A stretch of 64,000 nt of DNA from Thermotomaculum hydrothermale (GTDB lineage Bacteria; Acidobacteriota; Holophagae; Thermotomaculales; Thermotomaculaceae), in contig NZ_AP017470.1 in the NCBI RefSeq assembly GCF_016592575.1, positions 1,622,501 to 1,686,500 of the forward strand, in the 5' to 3' direction. Shown here one piece after another: positions 32,591 through 43,592 of this stretch (its first letter is position 1; each line of letters begins with the position of its first letter). The translations under genes and the position numbers were made by a program. The notes under the pieces are model-generated. The model saw only the letters and a list, made by a program, of their open reading frames with translations. It was not told the origin of the DNA and did not search any database.

Positions 32591-33504
32591 TAGAATAAGT
32601 CCTTAAAATTAAATTTTTTCTTGCTCTTTCCCTCTTCAGGGCTGTTTTCTGAATCAGGGCTTTGCCCCTGATTTACTCCCTGTCCCCCCATCATTTTTGC
32701 AAAAGGGCTTGGCTCTTCTGTGTAACCCTTAGGCAACTCAAACAGAGAATTCGAAACAGAGTCTTTCTTTAAGCTTAAAATCTCAAAGGTTGTTATTTGC
32801 TGCAATTTTCCATTTTCATCGTATTTGTAGGTAACAGTTTTTAAAGGGAAGCCTATTTTATTTACATTGAGTTTAACCTGAGCGTCAACCTCTGGGATTC
32901 CTGTGCTGAAAGTGTTGTTGAAAGAGTAAACATCAAAATCAGAAATACTAAAATCTTTTGTTGCATAAATTTCTGTTTCCTCTTTGTGTTTGTGCTCAAT
33001 TTTTTTAAACAATACTTTCATTTCAACAGCATACTTTACCAGCATTTTATACTTATTTGTATTATATCCTGCAATCTTTCCACCGTTTCCCAGTTCTACA
33101 ACATTTACATATATGTCTTTATATCTCATCTTTGCAAATTTCTTCATCATCTTCATTGCGCTTTCGCCTGTTTTTTGCAATTCATCAAGATTCATCTTCC
33201 AGTATGTTTTCTTTGACGGATTTAAAAAATAAGCCATTTTGCCATCACTTGAAATAACAACTGTTCCCTTTGGTGTAAAAGTGTTGCCCCCTTCAATAAT
33301 CTCAACCCTGAACTTTTTGCCATTTTCGGCATAGCATTTCATAGTAACAGGTTGACTCATATCCCCATAGGGCGAGTTTGCCATCTGTTCTTTAACCTTT
33401 GGATCGGTAATTTCTGTTGTAACCTTTGATGTATAAACAACACCTGCAAGGGATACAGTTGCGTAAAGCAAAATTATTCCTAAAATTGAAAAAACTCTCT
33501 TCAT
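32590..33504 (-). CDS. Periplasmic DUF4412/LolA-like protein
   Basis: 304 residues with a signal peptide (VFSILGIILLYATVSLAG). The body is beta-rich with KKFRVEIIEGG, GTVVISSDGKMAYFLNPSKKTYWKM and KIAGYNTNKYKM, a pattern seen in DUF4412 proteins related to LolA. The C-terminal tail is Gly/Gln/Ser/Glu-rich and low in complexity, ending KKKFNFKDLF. It may bind a lipid or lipoprotein in the periplasm. AGGAGGAAAAAAAA precedes the ATG. It is coupled to uppP by a one-base overlap. Confidence 0.62.
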   Translation of the reverse strand: MKRVFSILGIILLYATVSLAGVVYTSKVTTEITDPKVKEQMANSPYGDMSQPVTMKCYAENGKKFRVEIIEGGNTFTPKGTVVISSDGKMAYFLNPSKKTYWKMNLDELQKTGESAMKMMKKFAKMRYKDIYVNVVELGNGGKIAGYNTNKYKMLVKYAVEMKVLFKKIEHKHKEETEIYATKDFSISDFDVYSFNNTFSTGIPEVDAQVKLNVNKIGFPLKTVTYKYDENGKLQQITTFEILSLKKDSVSNSLFELPKGYTEEPSPFAKMMGGQGVNQGQSPDSENSPEEGKSKKKFNFKDLF

Positions 33505-33561
33505 TTTTTTTCCTCCTAATTAAACTCCTCTACAAGAATACACGGTTAAAGTATAAATTGT

Positions 33562-34386
33562 CTATAATTTTTTGTATTTCTCCATTAAATCACGGTAATA
33601 TTGAGCTACATCACTTTTGCTGTGTTTTGAGTAACCCTTTACAAGTATTTCACACTTTTTAATTAACTCTTCAATTGCCAGTTTTCTATAATCTCCCTTT
33701 AAATTGGGGTTGTTAATTATCTTTTCAAGGGCGTAAACCCTAAACCTGTCCATACCAATAAATGATTTTGAAAGCTGGTCTTCGTGCCCACCTCTTTTTA
33801 TTATCAGTTTTTCTTCAAGCAATCCTATTGGTTCAAAAGCTGAAATTCTAAGCCACATATCGTAATCCTCACATGCAGGCATTGATTCATCAAAGTATCC
33901 GTAGTCTTCAAAAACACTTTTTTCAATAATAACCGCTGAAGGACTTACAATGCACAAAGGAAGGCACTTTTCAAAAATATAACCACCGTATTTTTTATGC
34001 TTCTTCATTGGATTTACAAATTTGCCTCTTCTAATCCAAACCTCGTCTGTTTGTGAAACCCTGAAATGAGGGTTTTGCTTTATAAATTCTATGTGTTTTT
34101 TTAGTTTGTTTTTCTTCCATAAGTCATCTGAATCTAAAAGCGCGATATAATCCCCATTTGCTTCTTTAATCCCCCTATTCCTTGCGGCAGATACCCCGTT
34201 GTTTTCCTGATAGATATAGACTATGTCGGGAAAAGCTTTCTTTAAAATTTCACCTGTACCATCTTGAGAACCATCGTCAACAACAATAATCTCGTATGGG
34301 GATACGCTTTGTTCAACAACTGATTTTATAGCTTCTATTACGAAATTTTTTCTGTTAAAAGTTGGAATTACAACCGATACCCTCAT
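33562..34386 (-). CDS. Family 2 glycosyltransferase
   Basis: 274 residues from the ATG at 34386, which overlaps the guaA stop as TAATG. GT-A motifs are clear: VSVVIPTFNRKNFVIEAIKS, EIIVVDDGSQDGT, NNGVSAARNRGIKEANGDYIALLDSDDLWKKNK (DxD) and CEDYDMWLRIS. It transfers a sugar from a nucleotide donor to an envelope or polysaccharide acceptor. No membrane helix is seen. Acceptor is unknown; no polysaccharide cluster surrounds it. Confidence 0.9.
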   Translation of the reverse strand: MRVSVVIPTFNRKNFVIEAIKSVVEQSVSPYEIIVVDDGSQDGTGEILKKAFPDIVYIYQENNGVSAARNRGIKEANGDYIALLDSDDLWKKNKLKKHIEFIKQNPHFRVSQTDEVWIRRGKFVNPMKKHKKYGGYIFEKCLPLCIVSPSAVIIEKSVFEDYGYFDESMPACEDYDMWLRISAFEPIGLLEEKLIIKRGGHEDQLSKSFIGMDRFRVYALEKIINNPNLKGDYRKLAIEELIKKCEILVKGYSKHSKSDVAQYYRDLMEKYKKL

Positions 34387-35924
34387 TATTCCCATTCAAC
34401 TGTTGCAGGTGGTTTTGAGGTTACATCGTAAACCACCCTGTTTATCCCTTTAACCTTGTTGATAATTCTTGAGGATACCTTCTTCAATAAATTGTACGGC
34501 ATCTCATACCAGTCTGCAGTCATAAAGTCTTCTGTTTTAACAGCCCTTAAGGCTAAAACATACTCGTAAGTTCTGTAATCTCCCATAACCCCAACAGTTT
34601 TAACAGGGGTTAACACTGCAAAGGCCTGAGATATGTCGTTGTAAAGCCCAACTTTTCTCAACTCCTCAATAAAAATGTGGTCTGCTTCCTGTAAAATCCT
34701 TATCTTGTCCTCTGTTATCTCTCCAATAATTCTCACTGCAAGCCCAGGGCCGGGGAATGGGTGTCTTGATACAATCTCCTCAGGAAGCCCCAATATTCTC
34801 CCAATCTCCCTAACCTCGTCTTTAAACAAATCCCTTAACGGCTCAAGGAGTTTTAAATTCATCTTTTCAGGCAAACCACCAACATTGTGGTGGGTTTTTA
34901 TTGTAACCGAGGTGCCACCGTGTGCTGAAGACTCTATAACATCAGGGTAAAGAGTACCCTGCGCAAGAAATTCAGCATCTTTAAACAAAGATGCCTCTTT
35001 TTCAAAAACCTCAACAAAGGTTTTACCTATTATCTTTCTCTTTTCCTCAGGGTCTATTACCCCCTTAAGCCTTTCCAAAAACATTTTAGATGCGTCAACC
35101 ATTTTTAGATTAAAACCAAACCTTTCTTTAAAGGTTTTATAAACTATTTCACCTTCGTTTTTCCTCAACAAACCGTGGTCAACAAAAATGCAGTAAAGGT
35201 TATCCCCTATTGCCTTATGAATTAAAGCGGCTGCAACAGATGAATCCACTCCCCCGGATAAACCTAAAATTACCTTTTTATTTCCAACAATTTCTTTTAT
35301 CTCTCTGACCTTTTCATCTATGAATGAACCCATTTGCCAGTCTGGTTTAATTTTCGCAATTTCAAAAAGGAAGTTTTTTAATATAATCTTTCCAGATTCA
35401 GTGTGGCTTACCTCAGGGTGAAATTGCACTGCATATAGTTTCTTTTTGTCATTGCCCATTGCTGCAATCTTTGTATCCTCAGTTGAGGCAATTATCTCAA
35501 ATCCCTCAGGCACTTCCATAACCTTATCCCCGTGAGACATCCATACAACTGACGGGGATTTAACCCCTTTAAAAAGGGGGGAATCTGTTTTAAATTCAGC
35601 ATCAGCCCTTCCATACTCCCTTGTGTCAGAGGGTTCAACCCTGCCACCTAAAAGGTGTGCCATTAACTGCATACCATAGCATATTCCAAGCACTGGGATA
35701 CCTGCCTCAAAAATCCTCTTATCTATTGTCAAAGCATCTTTGTCGTAAACAGAGCGGGGGCCGCCTGAAAGAATAATTGCTGAAGGGTTTATTTCAACAA
35801 TCTTTTCATAAAGTGTATTAACAGGGACAATTTCGCTGTAAATATGATTCTCCCTGATTCTCCTTAAAATCAATTTGGTATATTGCGAACCGTAATCAAT
35901 TACTATAACGGCATTTTTTCTCAT
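34386..35924 (-). CDS. guaA: GMP synthase (glutamine-hydrolysing)
   Basis: 512 residues, full length. The glutamine amidotransferase domain has [31 protein letters not shown] (nucleophile Cys) and [12 protein letters not shown]. The ATP pyrophosphatase domain has [19 protein letters not shown]. The dimerisation domain ends KPPATVEWE. It makes GMP from XMP. It lies between the TIGR02757 gene (12 bases upstream) and the glycosyltransferase. Confidence 0.97.
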   Translation of the reverse strand: MRKNAVIVIDYGSQYTKLILRRIRENHIYSEIVPVNTLYEKIVEINPSAIILSGGPRSVYDKDALTIDKRIFEAGIPVLGICYGMQLMAHLLGGRVEPSDTREYGRADAEFKTDSPLFKGVKSPSVVWMSHGDKVMEVPEGFEIIASTEDTKIAAMGNDKKKLYAVQFHPEVSHTESGKIILKNFLFEIAKIKPDWQMGSFIDEKVREIKEIVGNKKVILGLSGGVDSSVAAALIHKAIGDNLYCIFVDHGLLRKNEGEIVYKTFKERFGFNLKMVDASKMFLERLKGVIDPEEKRKIIGKTFVEVFEKEASLFKDAEFLAQGTLYPDVIESSAHGGTSVTIKTHHNVGGLPEKMNLKLLEPLRDLFKDEVREIGRILGLPEEIVSRHPFPGPGLAVRIIGEITEDKIRILQEADHIFIEELRKVGLYNDISQAFAVLTPVKTVGVMGDYRTYEYVLALRAVKTEDFMTADWYEMPYNLLKKVSSRIINKVKGINRVVYDVTSKPPATVEWE

Positions 35925-35936
35925 TTACTCCTCCAA

Positions 35937-36773
35937 TTATATTTTCTCTTTCATTTTACCTTCAATGCAAAAAGGTTGCAAACTGCAAAGGTTACACTTT
36001 GCCTTTGAAACATCTGCATTACATATCCCCTGAATACCGGTGTGGCACAGGGAAAAATCGTACCTTATCGGGTCTTGCGGATTAAACTTTTTTAAAGAAT
36101 TACTAATATCCAGCGCTGTTTTTAAAGATGAGTCTCTTCTATCTGTTAAACCAAGCCTTTTTGAAATCCTTAAAATATGGGTATCAAGGGGAATAATCAA
36201 TTGGGAAGGTTTTATTTTATCTCTCCACAATCCGAAATCAACATTGTCTTTTCTTACCATCCACCTGAAAAAAAGGTTAAGCCTTTTGCAGGGGGATTTT
36301 TTTCTAATATCAGGAAGAAGATTGCTCTTTTTTATCAAATCTGGGTAGTCAGCAAATGAGTTTATTTCAAGAAAAATATTCTCTGCTGTTTGAATAATAT
36401 TTTTTTCAGCCAGGTCTATAAGCCTTCCCTTTCTTTTCAAAACACTTGAGAGGGAATTTAAGAATTCAATAATTGAATTTTCGTCAACAAAACGATAGAC
36501 AAAACCTCTAAAATCCTCTTTAATTCCTTTTTTATCGATGTTTTTAAGGTAATGGTATGGCTCAAAATTCATTGTTTTAAAGATTTTATCCAGTGTTTCA
36601 AGTATTTTTTTCACACTTCCAAAGGCAAAGCATGCGGAAATAAAGGCTGAAACCTCAATGTCTTTTTCATCTTTAAACTTGTGCGGGAATGAAACAGGGT
36701 CGTTTTTCACCTTTTCAATTGAATTCATCTCATTGTAAAGTTTATCTAAAACAACCTTAAATTCCTTATTCAT
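35937..36773 (-). CDS. TIGR02757-family protein with a C-terminal Cys cluster
   Basis: 278 residues. The start DPVSFPHKFKDEKDIEVSAFISACFAFGSVKKI and FEPYHYLKNI match the TIGR02757/DUF2400 family. KPSQLIIPLDTHILRISKRLGL resembles the HhH-GPD glycosylase core. The tail has CHTGIQGIC...CNLCSLQPFC, four spaced cysteines that could hold an Fe-S cluster as in endonuclease III. A DNA-repair role is plausible but unproven. The ATG at 36773 is preferred over the TTG at 36782; neither has a strong ribosome site. Confidence 0.78.
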   Translation of the reverse strand: MNKEFKVVLDKLYNEMNSIEKVKNDPVSFPHKFKDEKDIEVSAFISACFAFGSVKKILETLDKIFKTMNFEPYHYLKNIDKKGIKEDFRGFVYRFVDENSIIEFLNSLSSVLKRKGRLIDLAEKNIIQTAENIFLEINSFADYPDLIKKSNLLPDIRKKSPCKRLNLFFRWMVRKDNVDFGLWRDKIKPSQLIIPLDTHILRISKRLGLTDRRDSSLKTALDISNSLKKFNPQDPIRYDFSLCHTGIQGICNADVSKAKCNLCSLQPFCIEGKMKEKI

Positions 36774-36836
36774 AACATTCAAGATTATCCGATAAAAAAC
36801 TTTGAAATAAAAGTTAAAAATTGATAAAGTGGAATT

Positions 36837-37895
36837 ATGAAAATAAAGACATTTATTTTTAGCACTATAATTTTATTCCTTGTGGCATTAAACTTAATTT
36901 TGTTTAATGTTGTAAAAAGAGCAAGCAGTAATATACTAAAAAACTATTCTGTAAAAAAAATCAAAGTTGAAGACATATCTTTAAACATTCCTATTGGCTT
37001 CAAACAGTTAAAAATAAAAGAGAGTAATAACTGGAAGATTTACCCCTTTAAATCTGGAAAGACATTTTTTAGAGTTTCAGTGACACCAGGGAATGAGGAA
37101 AATTTAGTGAGAATTGTAAAGAATGCTTTAAAGATTAAAAGCCTTCCAAGAAAAGAGAAGTTTATTTTATCAAAACTTTGTTTTATAAAGAGAATGGATA
37201 ATCCAGAGGGAAGTTTTTACTTTTTAAATCACAAAAACAAAAAAAATAGATATGTTTTTGTTTCCCATTTAAATGGGAAAGTCTATTATGTGGATTTTTT
37301 TGCTCCCTCAACAATTTTAAAGTATAAAGAGTTGTTTGATAAAACAATTCTTTCAATTGGAATAAATAAAGGGTCTCTATTTTCTGATAAACAAAAAACT
37401 GAAATTGAATTAAAAGGTATTTGTAAAAAAACATATTACATACTCTGTCAACCTGAAAAAATTCTAATATTTGGTATACCTTCAATTGTTGGGATTATTA
37501 TCCTTTTTGTTTTAATGCTTACCATTTCAGGAATGGGGAAACTTCCTGAAAATTTCATGGATTTAGGGATTGTTCCTGTTTACTATGAAGAGAATGTTGA
37601 CACTATTTTCAGGATTTTTACAAAAAGGCAATGGTTTTTAACCGCCTTTGTGGTTGATGCAAATGGAATTCACATATTTTACAGAAAAAAGGAAATGGTT
37701 TTTATAAGCAAGGATAGGGCAAAAGAAGAATTAAAAAATAATAAATCCTTTTTCGGTAATTACCTTGAGATAGAATTAAACAAAAAGGAATTAAAAAATC
37801 CACCAATTGACATTAAGTATGCTTTGATATATAACATCAACTTTCACTTCTATTTAAAAGACACTGATAGAGTATTATCTTTTATTAAATATTAA
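36837..37895 (+). CDS. Two-helix membrane protein of unknown function
   Basis: 352 residues, not recognised. One helix is N-terminal (IFSTIILFLVALNLILFNVV). A second at ~215-240 (ILIFGIPSIVGIIILFVLML) divides an extracytoplasmic domain from a cytoplasmic C-terminal domain. The C-terminal part reads DLGIVPVYYEENVDTIFRIF and AFVVDANGIHIFYRKKEM. The ribosome site is weak (GTGGAATT), and the gene is a lone plus-strand unit converging on mreB with a 4-base gap. No partner can be inferred. Confidence 0.6.
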   Translation: MKIKTFIFSTIILFLVALNLILFNVVKRASSNILKNYSVKKIKVEDISLNIPIGFKQLKIKESNNWKIYPFKSGKTFFRVSVTPGNEENLVRIVKNALKIKSLPRKEKFILSKLCFIKRMDNPEGSFYFLNHKNKKNRYVFVSHLNGKVYYVDFFAPSTILKYKELFDKTILSIGINKGSLFSDKQKTEIELKGICKKTYYILCQPEKILIFGIPSIVGIIILFVLMLTISGMGKLPENFMDLGIVPVYYEENVDTIFRIFTKRQWFLTAFVVDANGIHIFYRKKEMVFISKDRAKEELKNNKSFFGNYLEIELNKKELKNPPIDIKYALIYNINFHFYLKDTDRVLSFIKY

Positions 37896-37899
37896 GAAA

Positions 37900-38937
37900 T
37901 TACTCTTCTAAAGAAATCTTCCTTAACAAATCAATATTCGTAAGCATCATACCTGTTCCCATAACAACACAGGTTAAAGGGTCTTCGGCAAGGGACACAG
38001 GCAATCCTGTTTCTTCCCTTAATTTTTTGTCAAGGTTTCTTAAAAGTGCTCCCCCACCTGCAAGAACAATCCCTCTATCTACAATATCTGCAGCAAGGGC
38101 TGGTGGAGTTTTTTCAAGGGTTATTCTTATTGTTTCAACAATTTTATCAACAACAGGCTTTAAAGCTTCTCTTGCTTCTTCGTCAGTCAAAATAATGCTT
38201 TTCGGTAATCCAGAATCAAGGTCTCTTCCTTTAACCTCCATTTCAAGAGGTTTATCAAGCGGGTAGGCAGAGCCTATATTTATCTTAACCTCTTCTGCTG
38301 TCCTTTCCCCTAAAAGCAATCTGTACTTTTTCTTCACATAGTTTATTATTGCCTCATCCATTGCATTGCCCGCCTCTCTCAGAGATTTGCTGTACACAAT
38401 GCCTGCAAGAGAGATAACTGCAACATCTGTTGTGCCTCCACCTATGTCAACAATCATATTTCCTACAGGCTCAACTATGGGAAGCCCAGCCCCAATTGCA
38501 GCAACCATTGCCTGTTCAACAAGGTAAACCTCGCTTGCTCCAGCTTTTAATGCGCTTTCTTTTACTGCCTTTCTTTCCACCTGAGTAATCTCTGAAGGAA
38601 CTGAAATAATTATTCTTGGTCTTAAAAAAAAGTTTCTATTATGGGCTTTTTTAATAAAGTAATCTAACATTCTCTCTGCAATTTCAAAATCTGCTATAAC
38701 CCCATCTTTCATAGGTCTTATAGCAACTATGTTTGCGGGAGTTTTTCCCAACATTTCCTTAGCATCTTTGCCTACTGCCTCAACCTTGTTGTTTCTCTTG
38801 TTAATTGCAACAATAGAAGGCTCTCTAACAACTATTCCCTTACTCTTAACATAAACAAGGGTGTTTGCAGTACCTAAATCTATAGCTAAGTCGTTTGAAA
38901 ATAGAGTTAACCAGCTGGAAGGATTGAATATACTCAT
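37900..38937 (-). CDS. mreB: Rod shape-determining protein MreB
   Basis: 345 residues. This actin-like ATPase guides elongation of the side wall. Phosphate-1 motif [58 protein letters not shown] and [18 protein letters not shown] are all typical. The ATG at 38937 has GGAGA six bases upstream. The longer frame starting at 38964 coincides with the predicted transcription start and has no ribosome site, so it is rejected. mreC/mreD do not follow in the usual way. Confidence 0.95.
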   Translation of the reverse strand: MSIFNPSSWLTLFSNDLAIDLGTANTLVYVKSKGIVVREPSIVAINKRNNKVEAVGKDAKEMLGKTPANIVAIRPMKDGVIADFEIAERMLDYFIKKAHNRNFFLRPRIIISVPSEITQVERKAVKESALKAGASEVYLVEQAMVAAIGAGLPIVEPVGNMIVDIGGGTTDVAVISLAGIVYSKSLREAGNAMDEAIINYVKKKYRLLLGERTAEEVKINIGSAYPLDKPLEMEVKGRDLDSGLPKSIILTDEEAREALKPVVDKIVETIRITLEKTPPALAADIVDRGIVLAGGGALLRNLDKKLREETGLPVSLAEDPLTCVVMGTGMMLTNIDLLRKISLEE

Positions 38938-38969
38938 ACCGTTCTCCAAATTTTTCTTTTTCATTTATT

Positions 38970-38999
38970 ATCATAAGGTAAAACGCAGTCTATTTGCAA
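38970..38999 (-). promoter_or_regulatory. Promoter of mreB
   Basis: On the minus strand, TTGCAA (38994-38999) and TATGAT (38970-38975) are spaced by 18 bases. The start falls near 38963, 26 bases before the ATG at 38937. This supports the shorter MreB start. Confidence 0.5.
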
Positions 39000-39049
39000 C
39001 AATTATTTAAGATTTTTTCAAATTTGTATAACATTTTGTCTATTATTTA

Positions 39050-40441
39050 TCAGTCAACGGTAATTACTGCATATTTTGTAATTTTTGTCTCATTTCCAGC
39101 TGCATCTCTGGCTATTATGTTGATGGCATTTTTCCCTTTTTGATACATTTTCTGGATAAAAGAGAATTTTCCATCTTTGCCAACTTCCACAAGATGATTG
39201 TTAATTATCAAAGTTGCTCCAGGTTCTGTTCTCCCTGAAACAATTACAACGGAACCAAAGACATTAATCTTTTCTATATTTACTTCAGGCGGGGTATTAT
39301 CTATAAAATTATTGGTACTTCCTGAAATTACAGTAAATTTTATAATTTCAGAAAACTGTCCCCTCTCATTTACACTGTTTATAGCCGCAACTCTCCAGTA
39401 ATATGTGCCAGGGTCAAGCATAGGTAAAATCAAAGTTGTACCGCTATATCCAAATTTTTCAACTATAACATTAGCAAACATATGGTCTTTAGAGAGCTGA
39501 AAATAATATCCCGTAACATTAAAAGAAGGAGCCCATTTAAATACAATATTAGTCCTTGTATTTCTATCTATTGTAGAAAGATTAATAGGCTCTTCAGCCC
39601 TTGGGGCAGGAGGAATTTTATACTTTGCAACTGTTTCAGTATCAATATTTATTCTACACATTAACCTTGTTGTTAAATCAAAAATCTGGTCTCCTCCATT
39701 TACCATAACTCTTACAGTTCCATCATAACAGAATACAGCAACCTCTTTCCCAGCATTTCTTAATTCAATTTCAGCTGAAGTATTCCCTTTAAATTTAACA
39801 ATTGTACCCTTCACATTTATTGAAAAATCCTGGTCAAAATCCCTTAACCCCAGAGTTTCAACAGAAATTTTTCCTTTTAATAATTTTATGGATATTTCAA
39901 GGAGGTTTTGTTTTTTATTTTCATTTATTTTTTCAAAAACTATTGTAGAGTTGCTTTTTATAGTAAAAATAGAACCGTCAATAAAACCTATTTTACAGCC
40001 ACTTTTTTCCCCACATTTAATTACATCTTTTTCCCGTATTTTAGTATCAATTTCAGCCTTTAAAAGGGTGTTTCCTCCTCCTAAAATATGTACATCCCCA
40101 ACAAAATCAGCGATATGTGCTTCTGAAATATATGAGCTTTTCCTTTTTGTAACAATTTCTTTTGCAAATTTTTCTATTTCAGAAATCTCTTTTTCTGCTT
40201 TGCTTAATCTGTAAGTTAATATATCCTTGTAAACTTCATCTGCTTTATCCAGCATTTTAAAATAATCATTTCTACTGGAAGAAAAAGATATAAAGGGATA
40301 TGCTTTTTGCATTAAGTTTAAAGAATTATAGAAATGTTTAATAACCTTTTTTTGCCTTGTTTTTTGAACAGTATAAACACTAATAATGGCAACAGGAATT
40401 AATACTAACAAAAAAAGGAAAGTATACTTTAAAAATTTCAT
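39050..40441 (-). CDS. FecR-domain envelope protein with FnIII/Ig-like domains
   Basis: 463 residues from the ATG at 40441 (GAGGGGATTAATT upstream). An N-terminal membrane helix (LKYTFLFLLVLIPVAIISVY) precedes a helical stalk. A FecR-type domain covers ~105-265 (DVHILGGGNTLLKAE, DVIKCGEKSGCKIGFIDGSIFTI, LLKGKISVET). An FnIII-like domain follows (FKWAPSFNVTGYYFQLSKD, GTYYWRVAAINS). A C-terminal Ig-like domain of the glucodextranase/Big type closes it (VVIVSGRTEPGATLIINNHLV). The conserved parts suggest an extracytoplasmic structural or signalling protein. No partner sigma factor is nearby. Confidence 0.78.
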   Translation of the reverse strand: MKFLKYTFLFLLVLIPVAIISVYTVQKTRQKKVIKHFYNSLNLMQKAYPFISFSSSRNDYFKMLDKADEVYKDILTYRLSKAEKEISEIEKFAKEIVTKRKSSYISEAHIADFVGDVHILGGGNTLLKAEIDTKIREKDVIKCGEKSGCKIGFIDGSIFTIKSNSTIVFEKINENKKQNLLEISIKLLKGKISVETLGLRDFDQDFSINVKGTIVKFKGNTSAEIELRNAGKEVAVFCYDGTVRVMVNGGDQIFDLTTRLMCRINIDTETVAKYKIPPAPRAEEPINLSTIDRNTRTNIVFKWAPSFNVTGYYFQLSKDHMFANVIVEKFGYSGTTLILPMLDPGTYYWRVAAINSVNERGQFSEIIKFTVISGSTNNFIDNTPPEVNIEKINVFGSVVIVSGRTEPGATLIINNHLVEVGKDGKFSFIQKMYQKGKNAINIIARDAAGNETKITKYAVITVD

Positions 40442-40536
40442 AATTAATCCCCTCAATTTCTTATTTATTCTATTTTTAACTAAAATTAAAACATTTTCAA
40501 GCGATAAAAGGTTTTTTTATAAAAAGCAAATGAGAA

Positions 40537-42399
40537 TTATTTAATAACTTTTCTTTTCTCTCCAATTTTAACTGTTATACTCTCTCCGTCTAAATGCTCC
40601 AGCAATGCCACAAGGTACCTTCTGGAGATATTGAAAACAGGCTTAATCTCCTGTAATGAAAATTCTGTTTTCTTTTTAGCAAAACTTCTAAATTTATTTA
40701 AAAATTCATTATAAAACCCTGTTGCAAGGTAAAAATCAGCATTTATTCTTACTATTTTATTCTCTTCAACTCCTCTTTTTAGCAAATCCTTCAACAGCGC
40801 TTTATCTTTAAACTCAGCAGAAAGCACATTCATCATTGGAGGGGTTAATCCCCCTTTTTCAAGTAAAGAAATAAGTTTGTCAAACTCTCTATTTTCATCA
40901 ACAGATAATTTACTCTTAAAATCAGGGGTATGGATAACTTCTCCATTTTTAATTAACTTCTTTTTGGCTATCAAACTATCTAAAACATACTTTTCAGAAT
41001 CTGAAAAATAGGCATATGGAATCCCCTGCTTTCTGGGGTTGTTTTCCTGAAACTCCCTCACCCTTTGAGTCAGCTTTTCAGTTAAAATAGAATAATAATC
41101 AAAAGAAAGAACTGCCTCAGCGTTTTTTAAAACAATTATCCTGCCGCTATTTTTCAATTTATTTATTAGATTTTTAAAGTGGTTTTCATTAATAAAAAGC
41201 CTTTCCCTTAACTCTTTTAAACCTACCATTCCCTCTTCTTTTACAATTGCCAGTAAAATTTTCTCAAAATCTTCTGAATCTTTTTCTTTTAAAAAGTCTA
41301 CCCCTTTGTATCCCTTCCTCTTTCCTGGTTTATTATCCAGCACTACCCCACCCCCAACTGTAAAAAGTGGTGAAAAGTGCCTTAAAATAAATTTCTCTCC
41401 AGTATAACAGGCAATAGGTTCCTCAAACCTCAACTGGCAGTATGTCTCAAAGGGAACTTTTTTCTCTTTGCCATCTAAAAGCTTAACCCTTGCTATTGCG
41501 TCTTCAGTTCCTATACTTACCCTTACCCTTGTTAAATCTTTAAAACTTGAATACCCGCCAATGACTTTTATTTTCGCATCAATTATTTGAGTTGTAATGT
41601 CAATATTATCTTTAATTGCAATATTACCCCTTTTTATCTCTTCTTTTTTAAAGTCAGGAAGATTTAATGCTGCCCTCTTTTTGGCTGAAATAATTTCAGT
41701 TTTCTCTCCGTGGGTATTTATGTTCCTTATTTTTCCTGACTTTCTTAAAGGCAAAATAGTTATCTCATCATTAACCCTAAACTCTCCTGCCATTAAGGTG
41801 CCTGTTATAACCGTTCCGTAGCCTTTTATAATAAAACTCCTGTCAATATTAATAAAAGCAGGCCTTATACTATTAAAGTTTTCTATCTTTCTTGCAAAAT
41901 TAAAAAGAAAGTTTTTAAATTCATCTATACCATCTCCCCTGACAGAACTAACTTTAAACAATCTTTCAATCTTTCTATCTGCCTTCTCAAACAATTCCTC
42001 TACCTCAAGTTGAACAAGGGAAAGCATATCCTCATCAACAAGGTCTATCTTTGTTATAACGGGGAAAATGTGCTCAATTCCAAGAAGATTTAATATATCA
42101 AAATGTTCTTTAGTCTGAGGCATAACAGATTCATCAGCAGCAATCACAAGTATAGCAAAATCAATCGAATGCACCCCTGCAAGCATATTTGTAACAAAGT
42201 CTTTGTGCCCAGGCACATCAATAAAACTAACTGATATATCTTCTGCATCCATATGGGCAAAACCAATATCAATTGTAATACCTCTTAGTTTTTCCTCTTT
42301 CCACCTATCTGCATCTATACCTGTTAGTTTATAAACAAGAGAGGTCTTACCGTGGTCAACGTGCCCTGCTGTACCAACAATTACCTGTTTTTTAGGCAT
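40537..42399 (-). CDS. selB: Selenocysteine-specific elongation factor
   Basis: 620 residues. The GTPase domain has [42 protein letters not shown] and [14 protein letters not shown], the SelB form of the EF-Tu motifs, with TKIDLVD as the NKxD variant. Beta-barrel domains and C-terminal winged-helix repeats (about 380-620) bind the SECIS hairpin. It delivers Sec-tRNA to UGA codons. It overlaps cysE by 8 bases. No selA, selC, selD or recognisable UGA-containing selenoprotein gene is in the window. Confidence 0.95.
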   Translation of the reverse strand: MPKKQVIVGTAGHVDHGKTSLVYKLTGIDADRWKEEKLRGITIDIGFAHMDAEDISVSFIDVPGHKDFVTNMLAGVHSIDFAILVIAADESVMPQTKEHFDILNLLGIEHIFPVITKIDLVDEDMLSLVQLEVEELFEKADRKIERLFKVSSVRGDGIDEFKNFLFNFARKIENFNSIRPAFINIDRSFIIKGYGTVITGTLMAGEFRVNDEITILPLRKSGKIRNINTHGEKTEIISAKKRAALNLPDFKKEEIKRGNIAIKDNIDITTQIIDAKIKVIGGYSSFKDLTRVRVSIGTEDAIARVKLLDGKEKKVPFETYCQLRFEEPIACYTGEKFILRHFSPLFTVGGGVVLDNKPGKRKGYKGVDFLKEKDSEDFEKILLAIVKEEGMVGLKELRERLFINENHFKNLINKLKNSGRIIVLKNAEAVLSFDYYSILTEKLTQRVREFQENNPRKQGIPYAYFSDSEKYVLDSLIAKKKLIKNGEVIHTPDFKSKLSVDENREFDKLISLLEKGGLTPPMMNVLSAEFKDKALLKDLLKRGVEENKIVRINADFYLATGFYNEFLNKFRSFAKKKTEFSLQEIKPVFNISRRYLVALLEHLDGESITVKIGEKRKVIK

Positions 42400-43009
42400 C
42401 TTTTTCTTCTATCTCCTCAGTTACAACCTTATGTTCTATAGATTTTCTGTGCCTTAATTTACAGTAATTATCAATCTTTTTGCCATTCAATTTTATTACA
42501 ACTGCCGGGTGGCCTACAGCAGTAGCATTTGAAGGGATAGAATCAAGGACAACAGAATCTGCACCAATTTTTGTATTTTCCCCTATTTCTACAGGTCCTA
42601 AAATTTTTGCCCCTGCTCCAACAAAAACATTATTTTTAAGGGTGGGATGCCTTTTTTTACCTTTTTCGTTTCCCCTGCCTCCCAAAGTAACCTGATGAAA
42701 GAGGACACAATAATCGCCTATTTCAGCCGTTTCGCCTATAACAGTACCCATTCCATGATCAATAAAGACACCTTTACCTATTTTTGCACCTGGGTGAATC
42801 TCAATTCCTGTTAAAAACCTATTTATGTGGGATAGAAGCCTTGGCAAAACAGGAATTTTTAACTTCCACAAAAAGTGAATAAATCTATGAAATGTAATTG
42901 CATGTAACCCTGGATAGGTCAACAAAACTTCCAGAATATTAGTTGCTGCAGGGTCATTTTTAAAAACAGCTTTTACATCTTCTTTAAAGGTGTGAAAAAA
43001 CGAAAGCAT
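42392..43009 (-). CDS. cysE: Serine O-acetyltransferase
   Basis: 205 residues. The N-terminal helical part ([20 protein letters not shown]) precedes a left-handed beta-helix of hexapeptide repeats: [41 protein letters not shown], then [23 protein letters not shown]. This is the short EpsC/CysE type. It makes O-acetylserine for cysteine synthesis. Placed between mglA and selB, it may connect serine/cysteine supply with selenocysteine formation (inference). Confidence 0.94.
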   Translation of the reverse strand: MLSFFHTFKEDVKAVFKNDPAATNILEVLLTYPGLHAITFHRFIHFLWKLKIPVLPRLLSHINRFLTGIEIHPGAKIGKGVFIDHGMGTVIGETAEIGDYCVLFHQVTLGGRGNEKGKKRHPTLKNNVFVGAGAKILGPVEIGENTKIGADSVVLDSIPSNATAVGHPAVVIKLNGKKIDNYCKLRHRKSIEHKVVTEEIEEKDA

Positions 43010-43011
43010 TT

Positions 43012-43590
43012 TTATTTAAGCGTCTGTAAAACCTGTTTTGCACAGGCCTTAAATGTCTCAAAAACTCCCAACCCTTGAATGGCAACCGCCTCAAAGTAAG
43101 GTTCACCTTTGTATCTTAATTCCTTAACCAGTTCTTCAACAGGAACAACATTAGGCAAATCCCTTTTATTTAACTGCAAAACATAGGGTATGGTATCAAG
43201 ACTTAAATTATTCTCTATTAAATTTTCCTGTAAATTTTCCAGAGACTCAATATTTGCCTCAAATCTCTCCTCCTGGGAATCTGCAACAAAAATTACCCCA
43301 TCAGCCCCTTTTAGAATAAGTTTTCTTGAAGCATTGTAAAATACCTGTCCTGGAACTGTATATAATTGGAATTTTACCTTAAAACCATGGATAGTACCTA
43401 TATCAATCGGAAGAAAGTCAAAGTAAAGGGTTCTGTCTGTTTCTGTTGCAAGGGATATCATTTTCCCTTTTCTTTCTTCCGCAGTTTTTGTATATATATA
43501 TTGCAGGTTAGTGGTTTTGCCACATAACCCTGGCCCATAGTATACAATTTTACAATTTATCTCTTTTGCCGCATGATTTATAAAAGCCAT
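43012..43590 (-). CDS. mglA: MglA-type small GTPase
   Basis: 192 residues. The P-loop is [17 protein letters not shown], with Cys where many MglA proteins have Ser. The family signature continues with [48 protein letters not shown] and LQLNKRDLP. MglA sets front-rear polarity in gliding bacteria and has conserved roles in non-gliders. It lies 2 bases after its GAP mglB and 2 bases before cysE. Confidence 0.94.
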   Translation of the reverse strand: MAFINHAAKEINCKIVYYGPGLCGKTTNLQYIYTKTAEERKGKMISLATETDRTLYFDFLPIDIGTIHGFKVKFQLYTVPGQVFYNASRKLILKGADGVIFVADSQEERFEANIESLENLQENLIENNLSLDTIPYVLQLNKRDLPNVVPVEELVKELRYKGEPYFEAVAIQGLGVFETFKACAKQVLQTLK

Positions 43591-43592
43591 AA

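Noticed and set aside
38938-38964. Longer MreB start with an extra MKKKNLENG
   Set aside because: It has no ribosome site and coincides with the predicted transcription start; the ATG at 38937 has GGAGA at proper spacing.
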